A stretch of 64,000 nt of DNA, taken from assembly GCF_000152965.1 (NCBI RefSeq), contig NZ_CH902583.1:631676-695675 (forward strand), read 5' to 3'. Below are positions 23,780 through 32,988 of this stretch, one piece after another (position 1 is the first letter of the stretch; each line of letters opens with the position of its first letter). Under the pieces are notes generated by a model that was not told the DNA's origin, ran no database searches, and worked only from the letters and a program-made list of their open reading frames with translations. This stretch comes from Roseobacter sp. MED193 (GTDB lineage: Bacteria; Pseudomonadota; Alphaproteobacteria; Rhodobacterales; Rhodobacteraceae). Position numbers and translations under genes: made by a program.

Positions 23780-25341
23780 ACCATTTCCTGATTGCCCCTG
23801 TGGTTCTGCCCGCACTGGTAGCGCCCTTTATCATCATGGTGGTGCGCCACCACATGGATCTGACCCGGATCTTCTCTCTAGCCAGCACAGTTTTGCTCTT
23901 GGCGATCTCGTTGGTACTGGCGGCGCAGGCCTCCACCGGTGAGGTGCAGGTCTATGAGCTGGGCAATTGGTCAGCGCCCTTTGGCATCGTGCTGGTGCTG
24001 GACAGATTGTCGGCGATGATGGTGTTGTTGACCTCGGTGCTGGCGCTGATCATTAACCTTTATGTGATTGGTTCCGGCTGGGACAAACGCGGCGCCAATT
24101 TCCATGCCTTATTCCAGTTCCAACTGATGGGCATCATCGGTGCCTTTCTCACAGGAGACGCCTTTAACCTATTTGTTTTCTTCGAGGTTCTGTTGATCGC
24201 CTCCTACGGTTTGATGATCCATTCCGGCGGCACCCGGCGGTTTCAGGCGGGCGTGCAATATGTGGTCTACAATCTCTTGGGCTCGACCCTCTTCCTGTTT
24301 GCGCTTGGCACGCTCTATTCGGTGACGGGGACGCTCAACATGGCCGACCTAGCGGTGCGTGTGGCCGAAATTCCGGCTGAAGACACAGCCTTGCTCCGTG
24401 TTGGCGCTGTGATGCTGCTCTTGGTCTTTGCCATCAAGGCCGCGGTCATTCCGCTGCATTTCTGGCTTCCGGCTTCCTACGCCAATGCGCCGCTCCCAGT
24501 GGCCGCGCTCTTTGCCATCATGACCAAGGTTGGTGCCTATGCCATCCTGCGTATGTATACGCTGGTCTTTGGTCCGGATTTGGGCACGACCGAGGGGCTC
24601 GCCGGAGCCTGGCTGATGCCGGCTGCGCTGGTCACGCTGATGATCGGCGCCATTGGCATTCTGGGCTCGTACCGTATCGGCCGCCTCGTGGCCTTTGGCG
24701 CCATCACATCCATGGGCACGTTGCTGACCGCCATCGCGCTGTTCTCCCCTGAAAGCGTCGCCGCCGCGCTCTATTACACCCTGCATTCCACCCTGGCGGC
24801 GGCCTTCCTGTTTCTGGTCGCTGATCTGATCTCAGAACGCCAGGGGATCGAAATCACCGCCCAGCGCCTTATGCCCCAAAGCGGGCTGATTGCGGTATTG
24901 TTCTTTACCGGCGCCATTGCCATGGCAGGTATGCCGCCGCTCTCCGGCTTCCTCGGCAAACTGCTGGTCCTGGATGCGGCGCGCGACCATGGTATGGTCT
25001 GGTGGATCTGGGGGACAATCCTTATTGGTTCGCTGATCACCATCCTTGGCATGGCCCGGGCGGGCAGCCTGTTGTTCTGGAAAAGCCATAGCATCCCCGT
25101 AGCCCCCTCCGCCGAGACCAGCCAGCAGCCCTACGAGGAAGAGGCCAACGAGCAGGACGACACCGCAGAGCGCAGCGCCCCTGCAGCACTGCCCTTTGTC
25201 GCCTGCTTTGCTTTGCTGAGCGGCCTAATCCTGCTGACCATCTTTGCCGGTCCGGCCAGTCACTATGCGGAGGCCACGGCAGCGCAGCTGTTTGCGCCTG
25301 AGATCTATATCGAGGCCGTGCTTGGAAAGGTCACACCATGA
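23776..25341 (+). CDS. mrpD: MrpD, Na+/H+ antiporter subunit D
   Basis: MrpD is the second NuoL/M/N-like subunit and takes part in proton translocation. The 521-aa protein has about fourteen hydrophobic segments, the LMGIIGAFLTGDAFNLFVFFEVLL block (key Glu in FFEV), and the lysine-bearing HFWLPASYANAPLPVAALFA region. A charged loop rich in Glu and Asp (about residues 440-465) lies near the C-terminus. It overlaps its neighbours by ATGA on both sides. Confidence 0.95.
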   Translation: MNHFLIAPVVLPALVAPFIIMVVRHHMDLTRIFSLASTVLLLAISLVLAAQASTGEVQVYELGNWSAPFGIVLVLDRLSAMMVLLTSVLALIINLYVIGSGWDKRGANFHALFQFQLMGIIGAFLTGDAFNLFVFFEVLLIASYGLMIHSGGTRRFQAGVQYVVYNLLGSTLFLFALGTLYSVTGTLNMADLAVRVAEIPAEDTALLRVGAVMLLLVFAIKAAVIPLHFWLPASYANAPLPVAALFAIMTKVGAYAILRMYTLVFGPDLGTTEGLAGAWLMPAALVTLMIGAIGILGSYRIGRLVAFGAITSMGTLLTAIALFSPESVAAALYYTLHSTLAAAFLFLVADLISERQGIEITAQRLMPQSGLIAVLFFTGAIAMAGMPPLSGFLGKLLVLDAARDHGMVWWIWGTILIGSLITILGMARAGSLLFWKSHSIPVAPSAETSQQPYEEEANEQDDTAERSAPAALPFVACFALLSGLILLTIFAGPASHYAEATAAQLFAPEIYIEAVLGKVTP

Positions 25342-25835
25342 GACTGTTAAGGCGGCTGCTGCCGCATCCAATCCTGACACTGCTGTTGACCCTGGCCTGG
25401 GTCTTGCTGACAAGCACATGGACATTGAACTCCCTGGTCTTTGGCTTTTTGCTGGGGCTGTTAATCCCCTTCTTGACCCAACCCTACTGGCCCCAGCAGA
25501 TGCGGCTGAAAAAGCCGATCAAGATCATCGAGTACATCCTGATAGTGCTCTATGATATTGTGGTCGCCAATGTGATCGTGGCCCGTATCGTGGTGTTCAA
25601 ACCCAATGCCAAACGCCAGCCTGCCTGGATCGCGGTGCCGCTGGATCTTCTTACCCCCGAAGCGATTTCGGTTCTTGCAGGGACCATCACCATGACGCCC
25701 GGAACCGTTGCGGCGGATGTCTCGGCTGAAGGTCACGCGCTTTTGGTGCATTGCCTGGATGCCCCCGATCCGGATGCAGTGCGCGATGAAATCAAGCAGC
25801 GCTATGAGCGCCGGCTAAAGGAGATTTTCGAATGA
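25338..25835 (+). CDS. mrpE: MrpE, Na+/H+ antiporter subunit E
   Basis: The 165-aa protein has two to three N-terminal membrane segments and a cytoplasmic domain containing the family motif LTMTPGT (here TITMTPGTVAADVS). MrpE has no respiratory complex I counterpart and is needed for full antiport. Overlaps with mrpD and mrpF show one translational unit. Confidence 0.94.
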   Translation: MRLLRRLLPHPILTLLLTLAWVLLTSTWTLNSLVFGFLLGLLIPFLTQPYWPQQMRLKKPIKIIEYILIVLYDIVVANVIVARIVVFKPNAKRQPAWIAVPLDLLTPEAISVLAGTITMTPGTVAADVSAEGHALLVHCLDAPDPDAVRDEIKQRYERRLKEIFE

Positions 25836-26104
25836 TCATTACCTATGCCACGCATTTTGCCTTTATCTGCTTTGCCCTCGCAATTCTGATGAACCTGTGG
25901 AAAATCATCACTGCCGGGGAAATCGCTGACCGAATTCTGGCGCTGGATTCTATGTTCATCAACGCGCTGGCTCTGATGATCCTCTATGGCATTGCTCTGG
26001 GCAGCGAGGTCTATTTCGAGGCCTCCTTGATTATTGCCATGCTCGGCTTTGTCTCTACCGTGGCCTATGCGCGCTTTATCCTGCGCGGCAATATTATCGA
26101 GTGA
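25832..26104 (+). CDS. mrpF: MrpF, Na+/H+ antiporter subunit F
   Basis: A 90-aa protein with three transmembrane segments. The stretch EIADRILALDSMFINALALM contains the conserved Asp residues (DRILALD) that are important in MrpF of Bacillus. It overlaps mrpE by ATGA and is followed by mrpG after 15 bases. Confidence 0.94.
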   Translation: MIITYATHFAFICFALAILMNLWKIITAGEIADRILALDSMFINALALMILYGIALGSEVYFEASLIIAMLGFVSTVAYARFILRGNIIE

Positions 26105-26119
26105 TGAGAGGAGGATCGC

Positions 26120-26494
26120 ATGTTCTATGAATACCTGATCGCCGCCTTTTTAGTCATGGCAGGCCTGTTTGGTTTTGTTGGCTCCTTTGGCCTGCTCAAG
26201 CTCAATGACCCGATGTCGCGCCTGCATGCGCCCACCAAGGCCACAACACTGGGTGTGGGCGGGGTGCTCTTGGCCTCGATGTTGCATGGGGCAATGATCG
26301 AGGGAGACCCGTCGCTGCACGAGCTGATGATCACCCTGTTTTTGTTTCTCACCGCCCCGGTCACGGCACTGTTTATTGCCAAGGTCCATATTCACCGGCA
26401 TGAAACAAGGCAAAGCCTGCCTAAGGCCGGCGAAGATGGCCTCTGGGCCACCCATGATGTGGCTGAGACCGCCCCAGAAACAGACAAGACCTAG
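26120..26494 (+). CDS. mrpG: MrpG, Na+/H+ antiporter subunit G
   Basis: The 124-aa membrane protein has three hydrophobic segments and the conserved block GSFGLLKLNDPMSRLHAPTKA-type motif in the first loop. A GAGGAGG ribosome site precedes the start. The C-terminal tail (about 35 residues) is soluble and acidic. It is the last gene of the mrp operon. Confidence 0.94.
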   Translation: MFYEYLIAAFLVMAGLFGFVGSFGLLKLNDPMSRLHAPTKATTLGVGGVLLASMLHGAMIEGDPSLHELMITLFLFLTAPVTALFIAKVHIHRHETRQSLPKAGEDGLWATHDVAETAPETDKT

Positions 26495-26540
26495 CGCCCG
26501 CAGCAACAGGGCCATAGGGTCGCACCAGCACGAAAGGTCT

Positions 26541-26560
26541 GCGCATCATGCGCGCTTTTT
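26541..26560 (+). terminator. Possible mrp operon terminator
   Basis: A short GCGC-ATCAT-GCGC hairpin is followed by GCTTTTT. The stem is only four to five base pairs but the T-run is good and the position, 46 bases after mrpG, is right. Confidence 0.45.
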
Positions 26561-26562
26561 CT

Positions 26563-26601
26563 CACGTGCCTTGTGCCATTTGTTCTGGCGCAAGGCACGT
26601 G
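26563..26601. repeat. 15-bp inverted repeat between mrpG and selD
   Basis: CACGTGCCTTGTGCC pairs with GGCGCAAGGCACGTG over 15 positions with one G-T wobble and a nine-base loop. No T-tract follows on the plus strand, so it is not a standard terminator for mrp. It ends about 54 bases before the selD start and could be a leader hairpin or an operator containing CACGTG halves. Confidence 0.6.
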
Positions 26602-26654
26602 CCAACGGGCAGCCCTAGATAGGCTGTGACGCACTGACAAAAAGGCACAGTCTC

Positions 26655-28814
26655 ATGCATAGCGCTCCTCTTCCGGCAACCAAAGATGTGGTCCTGATTG
26701 GCGGCGGTCATGCCCATGCGCTGGTGCTATTAAAGTGGGGTATGCGCCCGCTGGCCGGCGCGCGGCTCACTCTGATCAACCCCGGCCCTACCGCGCCCTA
26801 TTCCGGCATGTTGCCGGGCTTTGTCGCCGGGCATTACCAGCGTGAAGACCTCGATATTGATCTGGTCGGACTGGTGCGTTTTTCTGGCGCCCGCCTGATC
26901 CTGGGGGCGGCTGACGGGCTGGATCCACGCGCGCGCATGGTCCATGTGCCCGGGCGAGCGCCCATTGCCTATGATCTGGCCTCGATTGACGTCGGCATCA
27001 CCTCTGAAATGCCTGATCTGCCGGGTTTTGCCGATCATGGCGTCCCGGCCAAACCGCTTGGCGTCTTTGCCCAGTCCTGGGACCAGTTTCGCAATGGCAG
27101 TGGACCGGCCAATATCGCCGCCATCGGCGGCGGTGTCGCCGGGGCCGAGCTGGTCCTGGCCATGGCCCATGCTCTGTCACAACAGGGGCGGCTGGGTCAG
27201 GCCACCCTGATCGACAGCGGCCCGGTTCTCGGACAGGCCAGCCCAGAGGTCGCCAAACGCCTGCGCCGCGCCTTTAGTGAACATCGTGTCACCCTGGTTG
27301 AGAATACCGGCGTTGCGCGCATTGAGCCCGGCCTGGTCCATCTGACGGACGGGCGCATGGTGCTCTCGGATTTCACCACTGGTGCCGCCGGAGCCCGCCC
27401 ACACGACTGGATTGCAAACTGCGGCCTCAAGCTGCATCAGGGATTTGTCGCCGTTGATGAAACGCTGCAAAGCTCTGATGCAGACATCTTTGCGGTGGGC
27501 GATTGCGCCCATCTCGCGTTTTCGCCCCGCCCCAAGGCCGGCGTCTATGCGGTAAGACAGGCCCCCATTTTGCACCATAACCTGCGGGCCCGCCTGACCC
27601 AGGACCCCCTGCGCAGATACAAACCACAAAAGGACTACCTCAAACTGATCTCCATGGGCCGCAAAGAGGCCCTGGGGGATCGCTTTGGGCTTCAGTTCTC
27701 AGGCGGTTTGGTTTGGGGATGGAAAGATCGGATCGATCAAAACTTTATGGAGCAGTTCCGCCACCTGCCCAAGATGGAGCAGCCAAAACTGCCCCCGGAA
27801 CACACCCATGATCTGCCAGAAGCCCTAGGCGAGAAACCCATGTGCGGCGGCTGTGGTGCCAAGGCCGGTCGTGGCGCGCTACGTCGGGCGCTGTCGGCCC
27901 TGGGGCCCATGCAGCGCCCAGATGTGAGCCCCCTGCCCGGCGATGACGCGGCTTTGGTGCAGACAGGCAAGGTCCAGCAAGTGATCTCAACCGATCATCT
28001 GCGCGCCTTTGTGCAGGACCCAGTGATGATGACACGGATTGCTGCGATACATGCCTTGGGCGATATTTGGGCCATGGCGGCCGCGCCGCAGGTGGCCACT
28101 GCGAATCTGATCCTGCCCCGCCTGTCGCCTGCCCTGCAACAGCGGAGTCTGAGCGAAATCATGGCCACAGCCGGCGAAGTGTTTCAGGCGGCTGGGGCGG
28201 ATATCGTCGGCGGCCACACCTCTATCGGGGATGAGCTTTCCATTGGTTTCACCGTGACAGGACTGTGCTCGTCGCAGCCCATAACCCTGGCCGGAGCCAA
28301 GCCCAGTGATGTGTTGATCCTGACCAAACCCATCGGTTCTGGCGTGATCATGGCGGCTGAAATGTCTAGCGATGCCAAGGGAGAATGGGTCGCAGCAGCG
28401 CTAACGCAGATGTGCCAACCCCAAGGTGCCGCCGCGCGCATCCTGTCAGAGGCTCATGCAATGACCGATGTCACCGGCTTTGGTCTCGCAGGGCATCTCT
28501 TGGGGCTCTGCGAGGCTTCTGGCCTGGCAGCGACCCTCGACCTTAGTGCAGTCCCGATGATGCAGGGCGCCATTGCGCTGAGCGCGCGCGGCATCCGCTC
28601 TTCTTTGTTTGAGGAAAACCGCAGCCTTGCGCCAAATCTGGCACTCGGGCCAGAGGCTGATCTGCTGTTTGATCCACAAACCGCCGGGGGATTACTGGCC
28701 GCGGTCAGCGCCGACGCGGCTGATGGCCTGCTAGAGCAGCTCAGATCCGAAGGCTACCCGGCTGCCAAGATCGGTGGCCTATCTGACGGCCTTCCCGGTC
28801 TCACGCTGGTCTAA
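26655..28814 (+). CDS. selD: SelD (selenide, water dikinase) fused to an FAD-dependent oxidoreductase
   Basis: SelD makes selenophosphate from selenide and ATP. This 719-aa protein is a fusion. Residues 1-380 form a pyridine-nucleotide/FAD oxidoreductase of the Ndh type (IGGGHAHALVL at 15-25, AAIGGGVAGAELVLA, DIFAVGDCAHL). Residues 390-719 are SelD, with Cys400 and Lys403 in CGGCGAKAG matching the catalytic Cys and Lys of E. coli SelD. The oxidoreductase may reduce a selenium compound for the kinase domain; this fusion type is known. The product feeds MnmH, encoded convergently with a 4-base overlap of the stops. No selenocysteine gene is seen in the window. Confidence 0.93.
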   Translation: MHSAPLPATKDVVLIGGGHAHALVLLKWGMRPLAGARLTLINPGPTAPYSGMLPGFVAGHYQREDLDIDLVGLVRFSGARLILGAADGLDPRARMVHVPGRAPIAYDLASIDVGITSEMPDLPGFADHGVPAKPLGVFAQSWDQFRNGSGPANIAAIGGGVAGAELVLAMAHALSQQGRLGQATLIDSGPVLGQASPEVAKRLRRAFSEHRVTLVENTGVARIEPGLVHLTDGRMVLSDFTTGAAGARPHDWIANCGLKLHQGFVAVDETLQSSDADIFAVGDCAHLAFSPRPKAGVYAVRQAPILHHNLRARLTQDPLRRYKPQKDYLKLISMGRKEALGDRFGLQFSGGLVWGWKDRIDQNFMEQFRHLPKMEQPKLPPEHTHDLPEALGEKPMCGGCGAKAGRGALRRALSALGPMQRPDVSPLPGDDAALVQTGKVQQVISTDHLRAFVQDPVMMTRIAAIHALGDIWAMAAAPQVATANLILPRLSPALQQRSLSEIMATAGEVFQAAGADIVGGHTSIGDELSIGFTVTGLCSSQPITLAGAKPSDVLILTKPIGSGVIMAAEMSSDAKGEWVAAALTQMCQPQGAAARILSEAHAMTDVTGFGLAGHLLGLCEASGLAATLDLSAVPMMQGAIALSARGIRSSLFEENRSLAPNLALGPEADLLFDPQTAGGLLAAVSADAADGLLEQLRSEGYPAAKIGGLSDGLPGLTLV

Positions 28815-29878
28815 ACGGCTGAATCCATAGATTGTTGCAGCAGATCCCAGGTCTGTTGGGCCACCCGGTCAAGATCAGACTCGCACATTTGCCCCAGATC
28901 CAGTTCAGCAACAGTGTCTGCACCATTGACGCGCTGTGATTTCAGGTAAGCGGGGTCATAGTGATCCTGCATCAAGGCCAGGGTCAACGCCGGTTTATTG
29001 CCCGCACTGATCAGATCGAACCAGTGGTCAATCACCGCATTGGCGCGATGCCCTCGCAGGTAGCCCAGTTTTTCGCGCAGCTTCTCGCTGTCTGACAGGA
29101 TATCATCATAGGCCTGGGTCAGATAGCGGCAGCGTGCACCAACCGGTGCCTGCACCAGAATCCGAGGTGCCTGTTTCATGGCGCGCCACAGGCTGGGCGG
29201 GATAATCCGTTCCCCGACCTTGCTGGACTCGGCCTCCACCAAAACCGGGCAGGCAGGATCCATCTGCAGCAACGCCTGCGCCAGGGCACTCTCAAACGCC
29301 TTTTGGCTGGGCTGCGGCTGCGCTGTTCCCCCCAGCAATGAGCCCCGGTGATTGGCCAGGCCTTCCAGATCCAGCACCTGTCCTCCCAAGGCCCGCACCC
29401 GCTGCAACAATTCGGTTTTGGCGCTGCCGGTATAACCATCCAGAGCGATCAGGCGAAACGGCAGCGTCTGCTCATACAGATAGCCATAAACGAGGCGCCG
29501 GTAGCTTTGATAGCCGCCCTCAACCAGGGCTGCGCGCCAGCCGATCTGGCTCAACATCCACGAAAAACTGCCCGAGCGCTGCCCTCCCCGCCAGCAATAG
29601 ACCAACGGACGCCAGCCGCCGTCATGATGGCTGAGGCTGTGCTCAATACTGTTGGCGGCATTGCGAAACACCAGAGCCGCCCCCAGTTTACGGGCCTTAA
29701 AGGGGCTGTCCTGCACATAGATTGTGCCCACCTCGGCCCGCTCTTCGTTGCTCAGCACTGGCAGGTTGATGGCGCCGGGAATATGATCTTCGGCAAATTC
29801 CGCAGGGCTGCGCACATCAATGACCGTATCATAACCGTGGGCCAAGATATCTTGCAGGGTTTCGTAGCGATTGGGCAT
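28811..29878 (-). CDS. mnmH: MnmH (SelU), tRNA 2-selenouridine synthase
   Basis: MnmH replaces sulfur by selenium at the 2-thiouridine of the wobble base in certain tRNAs, using selenophosphate. The 355-aa protein has an N-terminal rhodanese domain (about 10-130) with catalytic Cys95 in VYCWRGGQRSG, then a P-loop domain. The P-loop reads GYTGSAKT (148-155), with Ala where the Walker A pattern has its last Gly; this may be a lineage variant. The stop overlaps that of selD, so the two selenium genes form a convergent pair with no room for a terminator. Confidence 0.94.
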   Translation of the reverse strand: MPNRYETLQDILAHGYDTVIDVRSPAEFAEDHIPGAINLPVLSNEERAEVGTIYVQDSPFKARKLGAALVFRNAANSIEHSLSHHDGGWRPLVYCWRGGQRSGSFSWMLSQIGWRAALVEGGYQSYRRLVYGYLYEQTLPFRLIALDGYTGSAKTELLQRVRALGGQVLDLEGLANHRGSLLGGTAQPQPSQKAFESALAQALLQMDPACPVLVEAESSKVGERIIPPSLWRAMKQAPRILVQAPVGARCRYLTQAYDDILSDSEKLREKLGYLRGHRANAVIDHWFDLISAGNKPALTLALMQDHYDPAYLKSQRVNGADTVAELDLGQMCESDLDRVAQQTWDLLQQSMDSAV

Positions 29879-29951
29879 GGGTTTGATTTACCGCGCGTGG
29901 GGCCTGAATAATAGTGCAAATTCATCAGACCCACCAAAGTCGCCAGGATGC

Positions 29952-30710
29952 TCAGATGAGTCGTGGCGCGGCGGTCTCTTCAGCTGCGGCCTCTTCATGC
30001 AGCGCCTCTTCTTGCTGTGCTGATGCCACATCCCTATCATCATGGTCTCCCTCTTCAAAGAAGGGTTCGATCAGCTCTGGCCCCGTCGCACGGTTGCTAT
30101 TCACCCGTGGTGACACCCTGTGCATTTGCAGGCGCTCTTCTGGCCCTGGCTGCATCAAGGTCGCAGCGCCCTTGCCCGCCTCTCCCAGCCAAAGCGGCCA
30201 ATCCTGAGACGCCAGTACCAAGGGCATCCGGTGGTGGATCGCCCCCAGCGTTTGATTGGCGGCGGTGGTGACGATGGCGCAGGTTTTCTGCGCCTCCTGT
30301 CCCCAGCTCTGCCAGATCCCGGCAAAGGCCAGCGGCGTCTGATCTGCGGCCTGAATATACCAAGGCAGCCGTTTGCCCGCGGCATCCTTGGTCCATTCGT
30401 AAAACCCTGATGCCGGTATCAGACAGCGCCGCGCCCGGCAGGCCTCGGCAAAGGCGGGTTTCCGCGCCAGGGTCTCGGCACGGGCACTGATCAGCAACGG
30501 CCCGGCAGTTTCGCTGTCATACCAATGTGGCAAGAACCCCCAGCGCATCGCCACCAGTTGACGTGCCGCACCCTCTGCCTTGATCACATGTATCGGGTTG
30601 GTGGGGCAGATGTTGTAGTTGGGCAGCCTCGGCAGGTTATTGGCCGGGCTGGCCGCAAACAGCCGCGCCATGGCGTCATCCGGCTGGGTCAGGGAAAAAC
30701 GTCCACACAT
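29952..30710 (-). CDS. SRAP (YedK/HMCES) abasic-site shield protein
   Basis: SRAP proteins form a stable thiazolidine cross-link between the N-terminal cysteine and an abasic site in single-stranded DNA. The 252-aa protein begins MCGRFSL, leaving Cys2 as the new N-terminus, and keeps the Glu in GFYEWTK and the His in IHHRMPLVL. The C-terminus carries a roughly 40-residue acidic, low-complexity tail (about 212-252) that is not part of the fold. It lies 60 bases after the DUF1992 gene in the same direction. Confidence 0.92.
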   Translation of the reverse strand: MCGRFSLTQPDDAMARLFAASPANNLPRLPNYNICPTNPIHVIKAEGAARQLVAMRWGFLPHWYDSETAGPLLISARAETLARKPAFAEACRARRCLIPASGFYEWTKDAAGKRLPWYIQAADQTPLAFAGIWQSWGQEAQKTCAIVTTAANQTLGAIHHRMPLVLASQDWPLWLGEAGKGAATLMQPGPEERLQMHRVSPRVNSNRATGPELIEPFFEEGDHDDRDVASAQQEEALHEEAAAEETAAPRLI

Positions 30711-30770
30711 GGGCCAAGGCTAGCGAGTCCGTGCCCAATGAGCCAGCCCCATGGGCACCACTGAACAGAG

Positions 30771-31079
30771 CTATTTCTTGTAGTCCTGGCGCGCGATATC
30801 GATGCGGACTTCGATCATCGACATCTCTTTCAGGATCTGTTGTCGTCGGCTGCGATCCCCGGTCTCCTGCAATTCGGCCCGCAGATGGGCCAGTTCTCGC
30901 GCCAAAGCCACAAACTCCGGTACTGCCCCAGAATCGCGCAGCATCCGGTGAAACACTGTGCCTTCCGGGTCTTCGATTTGCGGCAGAGGCTTGCCCGCGC
31001 CTGGCAGATCCTCAAAAGCGCCCTCCGCTTCGGCGGTGGCAATGCGGGCATTTATCAGGGCAGCGAGCGGATGATCCAT
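30771..31079 (-). CDS. DUF1992 (DnaJ homologue subfamily C member 28-like) protein
   Basis: The 102-aa soluble protein carries the DUF1992 signature: LINARIATAEAEGAFEDLPGAGKPLP, followed by helices rich in Arg and Glu. The domain is shared with eukaryotic DNAJC28 but its function is not known. The start at 31079 (MDHPLAAL) follows an AGAGG element; an upstream in-frame start would add a stretch overlapping the terminator and is unlikely. Confidence 0.85.
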   Translation of the reverse strand: MDHPLAALINARIATAEAEGAFEDLPGAGKPLPQIEDPEGTVFHRMLRDSGAVPEFVALARELAHLRAELQETGDRSRRQQILKEMSMIEVRIDIARQDYKK

Positions 31080-31106
31080 GCCTCTATTCTGCCAGTCCCT
31101 GCACCA

Positions 31107-31136
31107 AAGAAAAAGCCCCGCCATTGCGAGCGGGGC
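31107..31136 (-). terminator. Terminator of the 5'-nucleotidase gene
   Basis: On the minus strand GCCCCGC and GCGGGGC form a 7-bp stem followed directly by CTTTTTCTTT. It lies 51 bases after the 5'-nucleotidase stop. A second small hairpin, TGTTTCG/CGAAACA, precedes it at 31155-31172. Confidence 0.85.
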
Positions 31137-31186
31137 CATAAGGTTTTGGTCATGTGTTTCGTGCGCGAAACAAATGGCTTCAGCGC

Positions 31187-32770
31187 TTACTTGCGGATGA
31201 TCCGGCCATCCACATAGGGGCTGTAGGGCTGGTTCTTGGCGAGGAACTCGGCGGTGACATCCGCCAGATCTGGGCCAAAGTCATAGGCGTTCTTATCGTC
31301 TCCGGCAAAGATCTTGTAACCATCACCACCATTGCGCACATAGTTGTTGGTCACAACGCCATAGGTCTTGGTAGGGTCAATCATCACCCAACTATCGCCA
31401 TCCATCACTTGCACGTTGCTCACCCGCCCTTCATTCGGCGCCACGGAGATGTCAAAAGTGAACTTGAGCCCAGCAACCTGTGGGAAACGGCCCTTACCGT
31501 CTTCAACCTGGCTCACCCCGTTTTCCAGCGCCGCAATCACTTCTTGGCCTGAGGCCTCAAAGGTAGAGAGTGTGTTCTGGAAGGGAAGAACCGTCAGCAC
31601 TTCGCCCATGGTGACCTCGCCGGCATCAATCGACGCCCGCAATCCGCCACCGTTCTGGATGGCGATGGAGATCCCCTGGTCCTTGACCCGGTCCAGCATG
31701 GCATCTGCCACCAGGTTCCCCATTGGGCATTCCTGCGCGCGACAAACGTCCCGCGCGCCGACGACGGCTTCCGAGGTCGCGGCAACAACCCTTAGCTTCA
31801 TCTCTTCAATAGGCGCACCCATCTCAGCAACGCGCGCTGCTACGGCAGCATCTGGGGTGATCGAGGCATCCAGAAGAATTGGGTCGCCATTGGCTGCTGT
31901 GACATTCCCGTCATCATCAAATGTGACCGCCAGCTCGCCCAGGTATTTGCTGTAGGCATAGGCCTGTACCACTGGCACAGAGCCAACCATCATTGGATAG
32001 GATCCAGCCGCGTCTTCATCGGTGTTGGACAACAGTGTGTGCGAATGCCCCCCTACAACCAGATCAAGTCCAGGAACCGAAGCCGCGATCTCCAGATCCT
32101 TTGGCAGCCCCACATGGGTCAGCGCGATAATCTTGGTCACGCCTTCGGCCTGCAGAGCAGCAACATCAGCTTTCAGGCTCTCGATTTCATCTTGAAATAC
32201 CACATTTGGACCGGGCGATGAGGTCTCAACCGTATCGGTGGCCAGGACCGAGATAATACCGATCTTTTCGCCGCCGACCTCAAGCACAACATGATTGCCC
32301 ACATGGGTTTTCAACTCAGCAGAGGAACTCAGGTCAAGATTGCCGGAGATCACGGGGAAGGACACCGTGTCGATGAAATCGCGCAAGCCCTGCGGCCCGT
32401 CATCAAATTCGTGATTGCCGACCGCCATCACATCGTAACCGATGGCTTCCATGAACTCAGCCTCAGCTGCGCCTTTATAGGTGGTGTAAAACAGCGAGCC
32501 CTGGAAAGGGTCGCCCGCATCCAACAGCAACACATTCTGCCCGGCCAGAGCTGCCCGGCGGGCATCGACGGCGGCCTTAATACGGGCCACCCCGCCAAAG
32601 CATTTGCCCTCAGCCTCGCCTTCAGCATCGCAGGTCGAGTCATATTTGTTGATCGATTCAATGCGGCTGTGAATGTCATTAGTATGCAGGATTGTCAGCT
32701 TGTAATCCGCCGCTGCCATACCGGCTGTCAGCCCTAATGCTGCCACCGAGGTCAGGAAACGCGTAAACAT
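31187..32770 (-). CDS. Periplasmic bifunctional metallophosphatase/5'-nucleotidase
   Basis: The 527-aa protein has a signal peptide (residues 1-21, AAA cleavage region), an N-terminal metallophosphoesterase domain with ILHTNDIHSRIE (Asp32, His34), DAGDPFQGSL, GNHEFDDG and GGHSHTLL metal ligands, and a C-terminal 5'-nucleotidase domain with NYVRNGGDGYKIF for base stacking. It would dephosphorylate nucleotides or UDP-sugars outside the cytoplasm for phosphate and nucleoside salvage. The ATG at 32770 has GGAG eight bases upstream; a GTG at 32779 is also in frame. Confidence 0.92.
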   Translation of the reverse strand: MFTRFLTSVAALGLTAGMAAADYKLTILHTNDIHSRIESINKYDSTCDAEGEAEGKCFGGVARIKAAVDARRAALAGQNVLLLDAGDPFQGSLFYTTYKGAAEAEFMEAIGYDVMAVGNHEFDDGPQGLRDFIDTVSFPVISGNLDLSSSAELKTHVGNHVVLEVGGEKIGIISVLATDTVETSSPGPNVVFQDEIESLKADVAALQAEGVTKIIALTHVGLPKDLEIAASVPGLDLVVGGHSHTLLSNTDEDAAGSYPMMVGSVPVVQAYAYSKYLGELAVTFDDDGNVTAANGDPILLDASITPDAAVAARVAEMGAPIEEMKLRVVAATSEAVVGARDVCRAQECPMGNLVADAMLDRVKDQGISIAIQNGGGLRASIDAGEVTMGEVLTVLPFQNTLSTFEASGQEVIAALENGVSQVEDGKGRFPQVAGLKFTFDISVAPNEGRVSNVQVMDGDSWVMIDPTKTYGVVTNNYVRNGGDGYKIFAGDDKNAYDFGPDLADVTAEFLAKNQPYSPYVDGRIIRK

Positions 32771-32988
32771 TATGGTCACTCCCTTTTATCTTATCTTTGT
32801 CCGCGATGGTGCGGTCAAAGCCGGTGGCAGTCAAAGGGGAAAAACAACTCTTCCGGGTTCCCTTGCGGTATTTCTGGGCAGATTTACATTTTTTCGGCAC
32901 CCAAGCCCCCCGCATTACCCCAACTGGGTTGAGCAGCACAGGCTGCTTCGGACTTGATTCCAGTGCAGCAACGGGGCATCAGAGCCCT

